Below are positions 55,980-64,000 of a stretch of DNA of 64,000 bases, in pieces. How positions within the stretch are numbered: position 1 is the stretch's first letter; every line of letters begins with the position of its first letter. Made by a program: the position numbers and the translations under genes. The notes below the pieces were generated by a model. That model was not told the DNA's origin. It searched no databases and was given only the letters and a program-made list of their open reading frames with translations. This stretch comes from Bog-105 sp965277435. GTDB lineage: Bacteria > Acidobacteriota > Terriglobia > Bryobacterales > Bryobacteraceae. The stretch lies in assembly GCA_965277435.1 (NCBI GenBank), contig OZ255821.1, forward strand, positions 6,262,001-6,326,000. Reading direction: 5' to 3'.

Positions 55980-56480
55980 TTACTCGGGGCGCAGCGTAAA
56001 GAGTGCTTCGCCATATTCGATGGGCCGGCCGTTCTCGACGTGCTTGGCCACCACTACACCCGCTGTTTCGGCTTCGATCTCGTTCATCAGCTTCATCGAT
56101 TCGATAATGCAAAGCACCTGTTTCGGTTCTACCCGGTCTCCGACCTTCACAAAGGAGGGAGCGCCCGGTGCCGGAGCGTCGTAATAAGTGCCAACGATGG
56201 GCGACTTCACAACCGTTTGCTTTTCTTCTTCGGCGGCTTTCGCCAGCGCGGCTGCGGCCGCCTCCTGCTGAGGAACTGTGAGACCGTGCGAGGCAATCGC
56301 TTGCGGCATTCCGCCTGTCATAGAAACGGGCAGCACGGTGGGCAGCACGATCCCGGGATTGGGTGCCGGCGGCGGCACGTTGCTGATTTTCACACGCCCC
56401 TCGTTCATTTCCACTTCGAGCTCGGAAATTCCGGTCTCGCGCACTACTTCAATCAGTTTTCGTATTTCGTCAATGGTCAT
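55980..56480 (-). CDS. accB: Acetyl-CoA carboxylase biotin carboxyl carrier protein
   Basis: ATG 56480 (MTIDEIRKLIEVVRETG) gives 166 residues; the 27 upstream codons belong to the pepP overlap. The N-terminal helix, a Pro/Ala linker (PPPAPNPGIVLPTVLPVS, AAAAALAKAAEEEK) and the C-terminal biotinyl domain with IIESMKLMNEIEAE are visible; the Lys of ESMKLM is biotinylated by BirA. It is 35 bases after pepP and 18 bases before accC, which is the standard accBC order. Confidence 0.95.
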   Translation of the reverse strand: MTIDEIRKLIEVVRETGISELEVEMNEGRVKISNVPPPAPNPGIVLPTVLPVSMTGGMPQAIASHGLTVPQQEAAAAALAKAAEEEKQTVVKSPIVGTYYDAPAPGAPSFVKVGDRVEPKQVLCIIESMKLMNEIEAETAGVVVAKHVENGRPIEYGEALFTLRPE

Positions 56481-56515
56481 CGTTTGCTCACGCGGCGGCC
56501 TGCTTAAGCAGCAGC

Positions 56516-57625
56516 CTACAGGACAACTAATTCTTTCCCCGTGGGCGTGAGGATCTCGCATCCGTGCGCCGTCACTACCACCGTGTCTTCGATTCGGATT
56601 CCACCCAGTCCCTGCTCGTATACGCCGGGCTCTACCGTGATCACCATTCCAGGTTGCAACTTAGTCCTTTCTTTACGGCCCACTCGTGGACGCTCGTGTA
56701 TTTCCAGTCCGAGCCCGTGTCCCGTCGAATGAACAAATAGTTTGTCCAGACCGTAAGCGAGCAGCGTATCACGCACCTTCCGGTCCACAGAAGCACTGGA
56801 AACGCCTGGTTTAACGGAGTCGATCCCGGCCAGCTGGCTGTCGAGAACGCCCTTGTACATGCGGCGAATCTTCGCATCCAGCTTACCTAAGGCGTGTGTG
56901 CGAGTCATGTCGCTGGCATAGCCAGCCACTTTCGCACCCATATCAATTAATAGTAGTTGATTGCCTTGAATCGGATGATTGGTGGGGTGAGCGTGTGGCA
57001 GGGCGGTCCGTTCGCCCGAAGCCACAATCGTTTCGAAGGCGGTGCCGTCGGCTCCAAGCAAACGCATCCTATACTCGATCTCCGCCGCGAGATCCACTTC
57101 CGTCATGGCTGGCTGAAACTGCTCGAGCGCCTGCTCGAGTGCAATCGAGTTCAATTTCACAGAAGCCCGGATCGTGCCGATTTCCGTCTCCGACTTCACC
57201 ATGCGCAACGTTTCGACCACAGATCCTGCCGGCTTCAACCTCACACCCTTGAGGCTTTCCCGCAGCTGCTGGTGTTCCTCGAAGCTGATGCGGTTATCTT
57301 CGAATCCAAGCATGCGCAGCTTCAGCCGCTTCACCCACTTGGCGACTTCGAGCACAAGCGGTCTTTTCGCGATCTTCACTTCGCAGTCGGATTGTTGCGC
57401 GGCCTGCGTTTCATATCCCGCTTGCGTTGCATAACGTGGATCTGTAAACAAAATCGTTCGCTCTACCGTCACCAGCACCGCTCCATTACTGCCAGTGAAT
57501 CCGCACAGGTAATGAACGTTTGGGGCAGCCATCGTCAGGAACGCAGGCAGCCGCATCTCTCGTAATGCGCCGCGCAGTTGAGCACGTCTGACGGCGTACT
57601 CCGATTCGTACTCGAGTTCACTCAT
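56516..57625 (-). CDS. pepP: M24 family Xaa-Pro aminopeptidase
   Basis: A 369-residue dinuclear metallopeptidase that removes N-terminal residues before Pro. An N-terminal creatinase-like domain (residues ~10-150, CGFTGSNGAVLV, ILFTDPRYATQA) precedes the pita-bread catalytic domain. Metal ligands are LLIDMGAKVAGYASDMTRTH (two Asp), HSTGHGLGLEIHE (His), ITVEPGVYE (Glu) and GGIRIEDTVVV (Glu). It starts directly after the qor stop (TAGATG on the coding strand) and precedes accB, a gene order common in acidobacteria and firmicutes. Confidence 0.93.
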   Translation of the reverse strand: MSELEYESEYAVRRAQLRGALREMRLPAFLTMAAPNVHYLCGFTGSNGAVLVTVERTILFTDPRYATQAGYETQAAQQSDCEVKIAKRPLVLEVAKWVKRLKLRMLGFEDNRISFEEHQQLRESLKGVRLKPAGSVVETLRMVKSETEIGTIRASVKLNSIALEQALEQFQPAMTEVDLAAEIEYRMRLLGADGTAFETIVASGERTALPHAHPTNHPIQGNQLLLIDMGAKVAGYASDMTRTHALGKLDAKIRRMYKGVLDSQLAGIDSVKPGVSSASVDRKVRDTLLAYGLDKLFVHSTGHGLGLEIHERPRVGRKERTKLQPGMVITVEPGVYEQGLGGIRIEDTVVVTAHGCEILTPTGKELVVL

Positions 57626-58591
57626 CTAAGGTTTCAACAACAGCTTGCCGGACGTTTTCCGCGCTTCCAGTTCGCGGTGCGCGGAGGCTGCCTCAGCTAG
57701 AGGATATTCTTTATAGACCTGAACTTTAAGGGGTCCTTCGCCGATCCACCGGAACAGGTCCGAAGCCCGCCAGGCAAGCTCCGCCGGATCACTGATATAG
57801 TTGCCCAGCGAAGGGCGGGTCAGAAATAAAGATCCTTTTTGCGATAGTGTCAGCGGATCGATCTCACCGACCGCGCCGCTCGATTGCCCAAAACTCGCCA
57901 TCAAGCCACGCGGCTTAAGGCAATCCAAGCTCTTCGCAAACGTTGTTTTTCCCACCGAATCGTACACCACATCCACGCCGCCAGGCGCGATACGCCTGGT
58001 TTCGGCGACGAAATCCTGTTCGTCGTAGCGGATCACATGATCGGCGCCATATTCGCTAACTGATTTTGCTTTTTCTTCGGTGGAACACGTGCCGATCACC
58101 GAAGCGCCGACGATTTTGGCTATTTGGACAATCAACAACCCGGTACCGCCCGCTGCGGCTTGTATCAGACAGGTTTGGCCGGCTTGCAGGCGAAAGGTGG
58201 AATGCGTCAGATAATGGGCGGTCATACCTTGCAACATCACGGCGGCGCCTTGTTCAAAAGATACCTGCTCGGGCAGCGCCACCAGCATCTTCTCCGGGAC
58301 CACTGCATATTCGGCGTAGGAACCGCGCGCCATGGCATAGGCAACGCGCTCGCCCACCTGAAACTTCACGCCTGCGCCTACGGCTGCCACAGTGCCCGCG
58401 CCCTCATTGCCCAGCATCACCGGTTTTTCCGGCGCTTTATAAAAACCGTTTCGGAAATACGTATCGATATAGTTCACCCCGATGGATGCGAGCTTAACCA
58501 GGACCTCGCCTTCCCCTGGTTGCGGTGTGGCGACATCAATGTATTGCAGGTTTTCGGGTCCGCCCAGCGGGTCGGCGACGACAGCTTTCAT
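57626..58591 (-). CDS. NADPH:quinone oxidoreductase-like zinc-independent MDR protein
   Basis: ATG 58591 (MKAVVADPLGGPENLQ) gives 321 residues; the longer frame start would add a random Arg-rich leader. It is a medium-chain reductase of the Qor type: GVNYIDTYFRNGFY near the N-terminus, the Rossmann segment LIQAAAGGTGLLIVQIAKI, and no catalytic zinc Cys cluster. Members reduce quinones or enoyl-type substrates with NADPH. It is directly followed by pepP. A TATAAT box is nine bases before the ATG, so transcription may start at or near the start codon. Confidence 0.9.
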   Translation of the reverse strand: MKAVVADPLGGPENLQYIDVATPQPGEGEVLVKLASIGVNYIDTYFRNGFYKAPEKPVMLGNEGAGTVAAVGAGVKFQVGERVAYAMARGSYAEYAVVPEKMLVALPEQVSFEQGAAVMLQGMTAHYLTHSTFRLQAGQTCLIQAAAGGTGLLIVQIAKIVGASVIGTCSTEEKAKSVSEYGADHVIRYDEQDFVAETRRIAPGGVDVVYDSVGKTTFAKSLDCLKPRGLMASFGQSSGAVGEIDPLTLSQKGSLFLTRPSLGNYISDPAELAWRASDLFRWIGEGPLKVQVYKEYPLAEAASAHRELEARKTSGKLLLKP

Positions 58592-58600
58592 ACCTAGCTG

Positions 58601-58606
58601 ATTATA
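58601..58606 (-). promoter_or_regulatory. Perfect TATAAT box just before the qor start
   Basis: TATAAT on the minus strand, nine bases before ATG 58591. No matching -35 box is seen at 16-18 bases. A leaderless or near-leaderless transcript for qor-pepP-accB-accC is possible. Confidence 0.35.
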
Positions 58607-58724
58607 GTGGGGCGAATCGTCCGCCGAGCCCGAGCCGCACCGACGCCGGAGCTCGTCGCGCTTCACTTGACTAAAAACACAGAGTGGGCCATACTCTCTC
58701 CCAGTTGTCTGGGTATTTGATCCT

Positions 58725-61394
58725 ATGCTCCGCAAATTAGTACATCTGTTTCGACCGGACCGACTCGAAGCCGACCTCCGCGAGGAACTGGGCTTTCATC
58801 GCTCACAAACCGCCGGCTCGCTCGGCAACGCAACGCTCGTGCAGGACCGCATGCGAGACGCCAGCACCATCGCCTGGCTCGAAACTCTGCTGCAGGATAT
58901 TCGTTACGGCCTGCGCCAGCTCGCCCGGGCTCCGGTTCTGGTGGCCGTCGCTGTGCTGTCGCTTGCCCTGGGCATTGGAGCCAACACGGCTATTTTTACG
59001 CTCATCAATGCCGTGATGCTGCAATCTCTGCCGGTGCGCGATCCGGGACGACTGGTGCTGTTCTATGACGGCATCAATACCGGCATCTACAGCGGCGGTA
59101 ACGTTCAATCCGATGAATTCTCGTATCCGTTTTCGCAATACTTACAAACACACAACGATTTGTTCGAAGCTCTCGCTCCGTTTCGTCAAAGCAATGACAG
59201 CGTCCTGCTGCACGTCGCAGGCGCGAACGACACCGGACCTAGCGAGCAGGCCAAGGTGCATCTCGTCGCAGGAAATTACTTCGACGTGTTGGGCGTACAT
59301 GCGGCCGCCGGCCGTGTTCTTAATCCTGCTGACGATGCGCTGTCTGCCCCGCGCGTCGCCATCCTGAGCTATCCCTTCTGGCGCGACCGTTTTCATCTGG
59401 ATCCGGCCATCCTCGGCCAGCAGGTGGTCTTGAATGGAACGGCCTTCACGATCGCAGGCGTCGCAGACCGGCAGTTCTTCGGGGAACGCATCCAGACAGC
59501 GCCTGATTTCTGGCTCCCGTTATCCGCTGAAACGCCGATTCTAACCAACGAATCCAAGCCCTTGCTGGATGCGCAGGATGTCTACTGGCTCAACTTCATC
59601 GGAAGACTGAAACCCGGCGTAAGCCTGAGCAGCGCTCAATCCGCCGTTAACGTTCGCTTTCACCAGTTTTATTTGGAGCAGGCCGGCACACGCGTCGCTC
59701 CCGACATCCGCCACAAAATCGAAAACACCCGCATCCATCTCAAACTTGGCGGCGCAGGCATCTCCGGGCTCCGCTATTTGTATGCGACGCCGCTTCACAT
59801 TCTGATGGGCGTAGTCGCGGTCGTCCTGCTGATCGCTTGCGCCAATATCGCCACTCTGTTGCTGGCTCGGGCGTCGGCGCGCCGCCAAGAATTTCTCGCG
59901 CGTCTCGCACTCGGTGCGTCGCGCGCCCGCCTGGTTCGACAGGTACTGACCGAGAGCGTTCTGCTATCGGTACTCGCCGGTATTGCCGGCGCGGGTTTCG
60001 CCTGGTGGAGCGTTAAGCTGCTGGTTCTGCTGCTCCGCGTGAATCCCGTGGTGAAAGTCAAACCCGACCCCGCCGTACTGGCCTTTACCCTGGCGCTCTC
60101 GCTAGTCACGGGCATCTTATTCGGCATTTTCCCTGCCCTGAAGTTCAGCCGCCTGGAACCCCGGCTCGGGAGCAATTCCAAAAGCGCTGTTCCAGGCAGA
60201 GGCCGCTTCAACGCCGCTCACGCACTGATTGCTCTGCAAGTTGCCCTTTCTTTGATTCTTCTTCTCGGCGCAGGCCTACTCGCTCACAGCCTTCTCGCGC
60301 TGGAACTTCAGAACGCCGGTTTTGAGCGCAACAACATTCTTTTGATTAAGAGCGACGCCAGCCTGGCGGGGTATCAAGCGAGCGAACTGTTTCCGCTTTT
60401 CCGCCAGATCGAAGATCGAGTGTCCCAGCTTCCCGGTGTCGTCTCAGCCAGTATCGGACGCTTTACACCGGAGAGCGGCCATAGTTCTTCGGGAAATTTC
60501 TCGCTAGAGGGTTACACGGAAACGCCGGGCAAAAAGCTGAACGTCTATCACGTGCCGGTGGCGCCGCGCTTCCTCGAAACTCTCGGCATTCCGCTTCTAC
60601 TCGGCCGAACCACCAACTCCCGCGACACACCCGCCTCAACCCCGATCGCCGTTGTTAACCAGACGTTCGTCAACCTCTACCTGCCCAACCAGAACCCGCT
60701 CGGACAGCACATCTCGCTCGGCGCTCCCTTCAAAGCGCCGGGCGCGGAGATCGTCGGCGTCGTCGCGGACTCCAAATACTACGACCTTCGCGAGCAGCCT
60801 CAGCCCATGGTTTTTTTCTCTATCTGGCAGCAGCCGGCCGCCGAGTTCGAAGTAGTCCTTCGCACCTCTGCAGGGTCTTCCGGGATCACCCCTGCCGGGA
60901 TTACCGCTGAAGCGCGTCAGGCTTTAAAGCAGGTCAGCAGCAAACTGCCGGTCCTCGGCATCGGCACGCTCAATGCGCAAGTCGAAAAATCGCTGGAGCA
61001 GCAGAAGATGATCACCGCGCTCTGCAGCATCTTCGGCCTGCTTGCACTGATCCTGGCGTCGATCGGAATTTACGGCACGCTGGCTTACTCGGTTGCTGGA
61101 AGAACCGCGGAAATCGGGATCCGCATGGCGATCGGAGCGCAGCGCCGTAACGTTGTCTGGATGGTTCTACGCGATTCGTTCGTTCTCATCGCCGTCGGTC
61201 TGTCGGCCGGACTGCCGCTCGCTTTTGGCGCCGCCCGCTGGCTCAAGAGCTTTCTTTTCGGCGTCCGCGAGATCGATCCGTTCGCTATCGCAGCCGCAGT
61301 GTTCCTGATTCTCGCGCTGGCGTTGGTGGCCAGCTATCTTCCGGCTCGCCGCGCCGCCAGAATCGATCCGATGCTCGCGCTGCGGCATGAATAA
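58725..61394 (+). CDS. ADOP-type MacB/FtsX permease
   Basis: An 889-residue duplicated orphan permease, divergent from qor with 133 bases between starts. A soluble N-terminal region of ~55 residues (DRLEADLREELGFHRSQTA), then VLSLALGIGANTAIFTLINAVML, a first FtsX block near 355-480 (ANIATLLLARASARRQEFLARLALGAS), a second MacB domain, and a C-terminal FtsX block near 760-889 (TAEIGIRMAIGAQRRN, SYLPARRAARIDPMLAL). The N-terminal domain is shorter than in the 19.8 kb copy and lacks the usual repeat of ARR-x-LGG. No ATPase partner is nearby. It ends 18 bases from the next ADOP gene, tail to tail. Confidence 0.92.
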   Translation: MLRKLVHLFRPDRLEADLREELGFHRSQTAGSLGNATLVQDRMRDASTIAWLETLLQDIRYGLRQLARAPVLVAVAVLSLALGIGANTAIFTLINAVMLQSLPVRDPGRLVLFYDGINTGIYSGGNVQSDEFSYPFSQYLQTHNDLFEALAPFRQSNDSVLLHVAGANDTGPSEQAKVHLVAGNYFDVLGVHAAAGRVLNPADDALSAPRVAILSYPFWRDRFHLDPAILGQQVVLNGTAFTIAGVADRQFFGERIQTAPDFWLPLSAETPILTNESKPLLDAQDVYWLNFIGRLKPGVSLSSAQSAVNVRFHQFYLEQAGTRVAPDIRHKIENTRIHLKLGGAGISGLRYLYATPLHILMGVVAVVLLIACANIATLLLARASARRQEFLARLALGASRARLVRQVLTESVLLSVLAGIAGAGFAWWSVKLLVLLLRVNPVVKVKPDPAVLAFTLALSLVTGILFGIFPALKFSRLEPRLGSNSKSAVPGRGRFNAAHALIALQVALSLILLLGAGLLAHSLLALELQNAGFERNNILLIKSDASLAGYQASELFPLFRQIEDRVSQLPGVVSASIGRFTPESGHSSSGNFSLEGYTETPGKKLNVYHVPVAPRFLETLGIPLLLGRTTNSRDTPASTPIAVVNQTFVNLYLPNQNPLGQHISLGAPFKAPGAEIVGVVADSKYYDLREQPQPMVFFSIWQQPAAEFEVVLRTSAGSSGITPAGITAEARQALKQVSSKLPVLGIGTLNAQVEKSLEQQKMITALCSIFGLLALILASIGIYGTLAYSVAGRTAEIGIRMAIGAQRRNVVWMVLRDSFVLIAVGLSAGLPLAFGAARWLKSFLFGVREIDPFAIAAAVFLILALALVASYLPARRAARIDPMLALRHE

Positions 61395-61412
61395 GCCATG
61401 AGTAAGCTTGGG

Positions 61413-63998
61413 TCACTCGTGGCGTAAGGAGAGCATTGGATCCACCTTCGCCGCGCGCCGCGCCGGGATGTAACAGGCCAGCAGCGCCACGCCGGTCAGA
61501 ATCAGTGATACCGCAACAAACGTGAGTGGATCGCCCGGTGTCACGCCGTAGAGCAGGCTCGACAGAAGGCCCGTTAGCTTAAACGCGCAAGCAATTCCAA
61601 TCGCCAGACCGGCCAGCGCGGGTTTTAGCCCTTGCCCAATGATCATCCTGAGAACATCGCTCTGCTGCGATCCAAGCGCCATGCGAACGCCGATCTCGTG
61701 AGTGCGCTGGACTACTACGTAAGAGATCACGCCATAGACTCCCAGGCAGGCCAGCAGCAATGCCAGACCCGCAAAACCACTAAGCAGCAGCGTGACCAAA
61801 CGCGGCAGCAGCACCGATTGTGAGAAGTATTGGTCGAGGGTCATCAGGTGATAGAGCGGCGCGTTTTTGTCCGCGAAAGCTATCTGGCGGCGCGCAGCCT
61901 GAATCAGGCGGTGAGGATCCATGACGGTATGTACTGTGACAAACATCGTGGAAAACGGGCTCTGGGCTAAAGGGGCATAGGCCTCGGGAGCGGCTTCGAC
62001 GCCGAGGCCGCTCTGTTTCACGTCTCCCACAACGCCTACGATTTCGCGCATGGGCAGCTCGCCCGGGCCATAGCCGTTACCGATGCCCGGCCGAATGCGT
62101 TTCCCGATCGCGTCTTGGTTAGGAAAGAAGCGCCGCGCCAAAGTACGGTTGACGATTACGACGGGGGGCGATTCAGCGCCGTCGTGTGCTGTGAAGTCCC
62201 GACCCGCAATGAGTGGGATTGCCACGGTGCGGAAGTACGCCGGCTCGACCGCATTGAAATCGATCGATGGTCGTGACCCCATCGGAAGCGGCTGTCCCTC
62301 CACTTCAACACTTGCCGTGATGTTGTCTCCAGTGAGTGGCAGCGATGCCGCGGCACTCGCCGACTTGACGCCTGGAAGAGCGCTGATTTGCGCCACAACG
62401 TTTCGAAAGAATGCCAGCGCGGTGACTCCCGGCTTACCCGCGGGCGCGTCGAGCTGAAACGTCAGAACATGATGCGGGTCGAAACCTGGATCGACTCGCG
62501 TGAGATGCAAGAAACTCTTAAGCAACAGACTTGCGCCAAGCAGCAGGACAACTGCTAACGCGATTTCGCTGACAACCAGCGCGCCGCGCAAGCGGTTGCG
62601 CCCTTTCCCTTCGCTTCCGGAACCACGGCCACCCTCCTTTAAAGATTCGGTGAGACTGATCGGGGCGACCTCCAAGGCGGGAGCGAGACCGAACAAGATT
62701 CCGGCCAGCAGCGAAACCGCAAAACCGAAGCTCAGCAGACGACCATCAAGGCCGATGGCATTCAAGCGTGGAACATAGGGGGGCATAATGCGTGTCAACA
62801 GTCTCAGTGACCAGAGCGCCAAAGCAAGCCCCAAGCTGCCACCCAAAAGCGATAGCGTCACGCTTTCCGTCAGTAACTGGCAAGTGGCTCGCCACCTGCT
62901 GGCGCCTAGTGCAGCCCTTAAGGCCATCTCCTTGCGCCGCCCGCCAGCTCGCGCCAGTAGTAAATTCGCGACATTGACGCAGACGATCAGCAGCACGCAG
63001 CCGACTGCCCCCAGCAGGACCAGCAGCGGAGTGCGGACCGGGCCGATCATACCCTGAATCTCCGGCACCACGCGCACCGTGCGCGGCTTATTCTCGGGAT
63101 GCTGCTTGTTCAGCACGCTTGTGATGGCTGCCATCTCGGCTTGTGCTTGCTGTTGTTTAACCCCGGGTTTCAGCAGGCCGACAACATCGAGGTAGTGCGC
63201 ACCTCGCTGTTCGGTCTCGGCGTTCGCGCCGCCTTGAGCGTCTATGGCGATGGTGGTCCACAGGTCGACGGGCTCCGCCTGAATGGGAAATTGAAATCCC
63301 TGCGGCATGACGCCGATCACCATAAATGGGTTGTCTCCGAGTTGAACGGTGCGGCCCAGCACAGAAGCGTCGGAGCCAAACTCTCGTTGCCACAGACTAT
63401 GACTAAGCAGCACAGGGTCCGCGCCACTGGTCGCCGAAGGCTTGTCCTCTCCGGGTAGAAATGAGCGTCCGAGTGCCGGAGTTACCGCGAGTAGAGAAAG
63501 CAGGTTCGCCGACACGATCGCCCCTTGTAGATGAAGCGGCTCACGGGGGCCGACGAGCGTAAACGAGTCTGTTCGAAAAACAGCCATGCCGTCGAAGGAG
63601 TGGCTGCGCGCTCGCCAATCTACGAAATCAAGGTAGGATGCCTCACCTCCAGTGCCCGTCGCGGCAATCACCGACTCCATGCGCACCAGGCGATCAGCTG
63701 TGGGAAAAGGCAGCGGTTTGAATACCACCGTGTCTACCACGCTAAAGATGGTGGTCGTCGCCCCGATACCCAGCGCCAGAGTCAGAATAGCGGTCACTGC
63801 GAAGCCGGGATTTCTCCTGAGGATCCGCAAGCCATAACGAAGGTCCTGAAGCAAGTTATCGAGCGAAACTCCAGCCCGGATGTCCCGCACGTTCTCCTTG
63901 ACGAGTTCCACTCCGCCCAGGTCGCGGCGCGCCTCTTGCATGGCCTCCTCGCGATCGAGTCCAGAGCGCGCCTTCTGTTCGGCCACAAGATCGACGTA
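61413..63998 (-). CDS. ADOP-type MacB/FtsX permease (5' partial)
   Basis: The frame is open to the window edge (YVDL precedes the GTG at 63986), so the start is beyond 64000; at least 861 residues are present. The soluble N-terminal domain (GLDREEAMQEARRDLGG) is partly visible, followed by AILTLALGIGATTTIFSVVDTVVF, a first FtsX block (VNVANLLLARAGGRRKEMALRAALGAS), a second MacB domain and a last FtsX block (THEIGVRMALGSQQSD, IPARRAAKVDPMLSL). It is convergent with the 58.7 kb ADOP gene but is not a close copy of it: the two differ across the periplasmic domains. Confidence 0.9.
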   Translation of the reverse strand, partial: YVDLVAEQKARSGLDREEAMQEARRDLGGVELVKENVRDIRAGVSLDNLLQDLRYGLRILRRNPGFAVTAILTLALGIGATTTIFSVVDTVVFKPLPFPTADRLVRMESVIAATGTGGEASYLDFVDWRARSHSFDGMAVFRTDSFTLVGPREPLHLQGAIVSANLLSLLAVTPALGRSFLPGEDKPSATSGADPVLLSHSLWQREFGSDASVLGRTVQLGDNPFMVIGVMPQGFQFPIQAEPVDLWTTIAIDAQGGANAETEQRGAHYLDVVGLLKPGVKQQQAQAEMAAITSVLNKQHPENKPRTVRVVPEIQGMIGPVRTPLLVLLGAVGCVLLIVCVNVANLLLARAGGRRKEMALRAALGASRWRATCQLLTESVTLSLLGGSLGLALALWSLRLLTRIMPPYVPRLNAIGLDGRLLSFGFAVSLLAGILFGLAPALEVAPISLTESLKEGGRGSGSEGKGRNRLRGALVVSEIALAVVLLLGASLLLKSFLHLTRVDPGFDPHHVLTFQLDAPAGKPGVTALAFFRNVVAQISALPGVKSASAAASLPLTGDNITASVEVEGQPLPMGSRPSIDFNAVEPAYFRTVAIPLIAGRDFTAHDGAESPPVVIVNRTLARRFFPNQDAIGKRIRPGIGNGYGPGELPMREIVGVVGDVKQSGLGVEAAPEAYAPLAQSPFSTMFVTVHTVMDPHRLIQAARRQIAFADKNAPLYHLMTLDQYFSQSVLLPRLVTLLLSGFAGLALLLACLGVYGVISYVVVQRTHEIGVRMALGSQQSDVLRMIIGQGLKPALAGLAIGIACAFKLTGLLSSLLYGVTPGDPLTFVAVSLILTGVALLACYIPARRAAKVDPMLSLRHE

Positions 63999-64000
63999 GC

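Overview
The window (about 60% GC) reads as a soil-type acidobacterium, most like the Bryobacteraceae/Solibacter group. The evidence is taxonomic flavour rather than a marker phylogeny: five long ADOP-type (acidobacterial duplicated orphan permease) MacB/FtsX permeases, an acidobacterial PadR regulator next to one of them, three Ser/Thr kinase genes with TPR or SUMF1 tails, two ECF sigma factors of the kind paired with such kinases, a PEP-CTERM protein and a DUF1592/DUF1552 gene pair. No phage, integrase, transposase or CRISPR array was found; mobile DNA is limited to short palindromic or repeat-bounded intergenic pieces.

Layout. 1-4.2 kb: the 3' part of an unusual fusion (ADOP permease + GAF + SpoIIE-type phosphatase) coupled to a DUF3142 lipoprotein. 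4.2-9.4 kb, minus strand: translation cluster rplM-rpsI-rpsB-tsf-pyrH-frr, then dps, with a good sigma-70 promoter before rplM. 9.5-13 kb: ECF sigma factor overlapping a Ser/Thr kinase-TPR gene that is frameshifted. 13.1-16.1 kb: PEP-CTERM protein, Nudix hydrolase, Tat-exported alpha/beta hydrolase, small YtkA-like protein. 16.2-19.8 kb: pyruvate carboxylase and tRNA-Arg(TCT). 19.8-22.9 kb: PadR-ADOP operon. 22.9-30.3 kb: a decayed signalling region with two broken kinases, a second ECF sigma factor and a small secreted protein. 30.4-35.1 kb: ADOP permease, palindromic element, PI-PLC, AbrB/Doc toxin-antitoxin. 35.1-40.4 kb: yetF-X-yetF operon, CDF transporter + PolX, thiol peroxidase, response regulator. 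40.6-46.3 kb: HU, site-2 protease, two glycosyltransferases, then prepilin peptidase, uppS and cdsA (envelope biogenesis). 46.5-53.7 kb: outer-membrane barrel, DUF1592 cytochrome, DUF1552, esterase, broken methyltransferase. 53.9-58.6 kb: broken PIN toxin module, then qor-pepP-accB-accC. 58.7-64 kb: two ADOP permeases tail to tail, the second running off the window.

The most striking pattern is that reading-frame damage is not spread evenly. Seven single-base-type lesions fall in five accessory genes (all three kinases, one methyltransferase, one PIN toxin; about 10 kb together), while I see none in the housekeeping genes or in the complete ADOP and DUF1592 genes. That favours real decay of accessory signalling genes over uniform sequencing error, although several lesions lie in G or C runs and need raw-read confirmation. 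The best candidate for something new is the permease-GAF-phosphatase fusion at the left edge.
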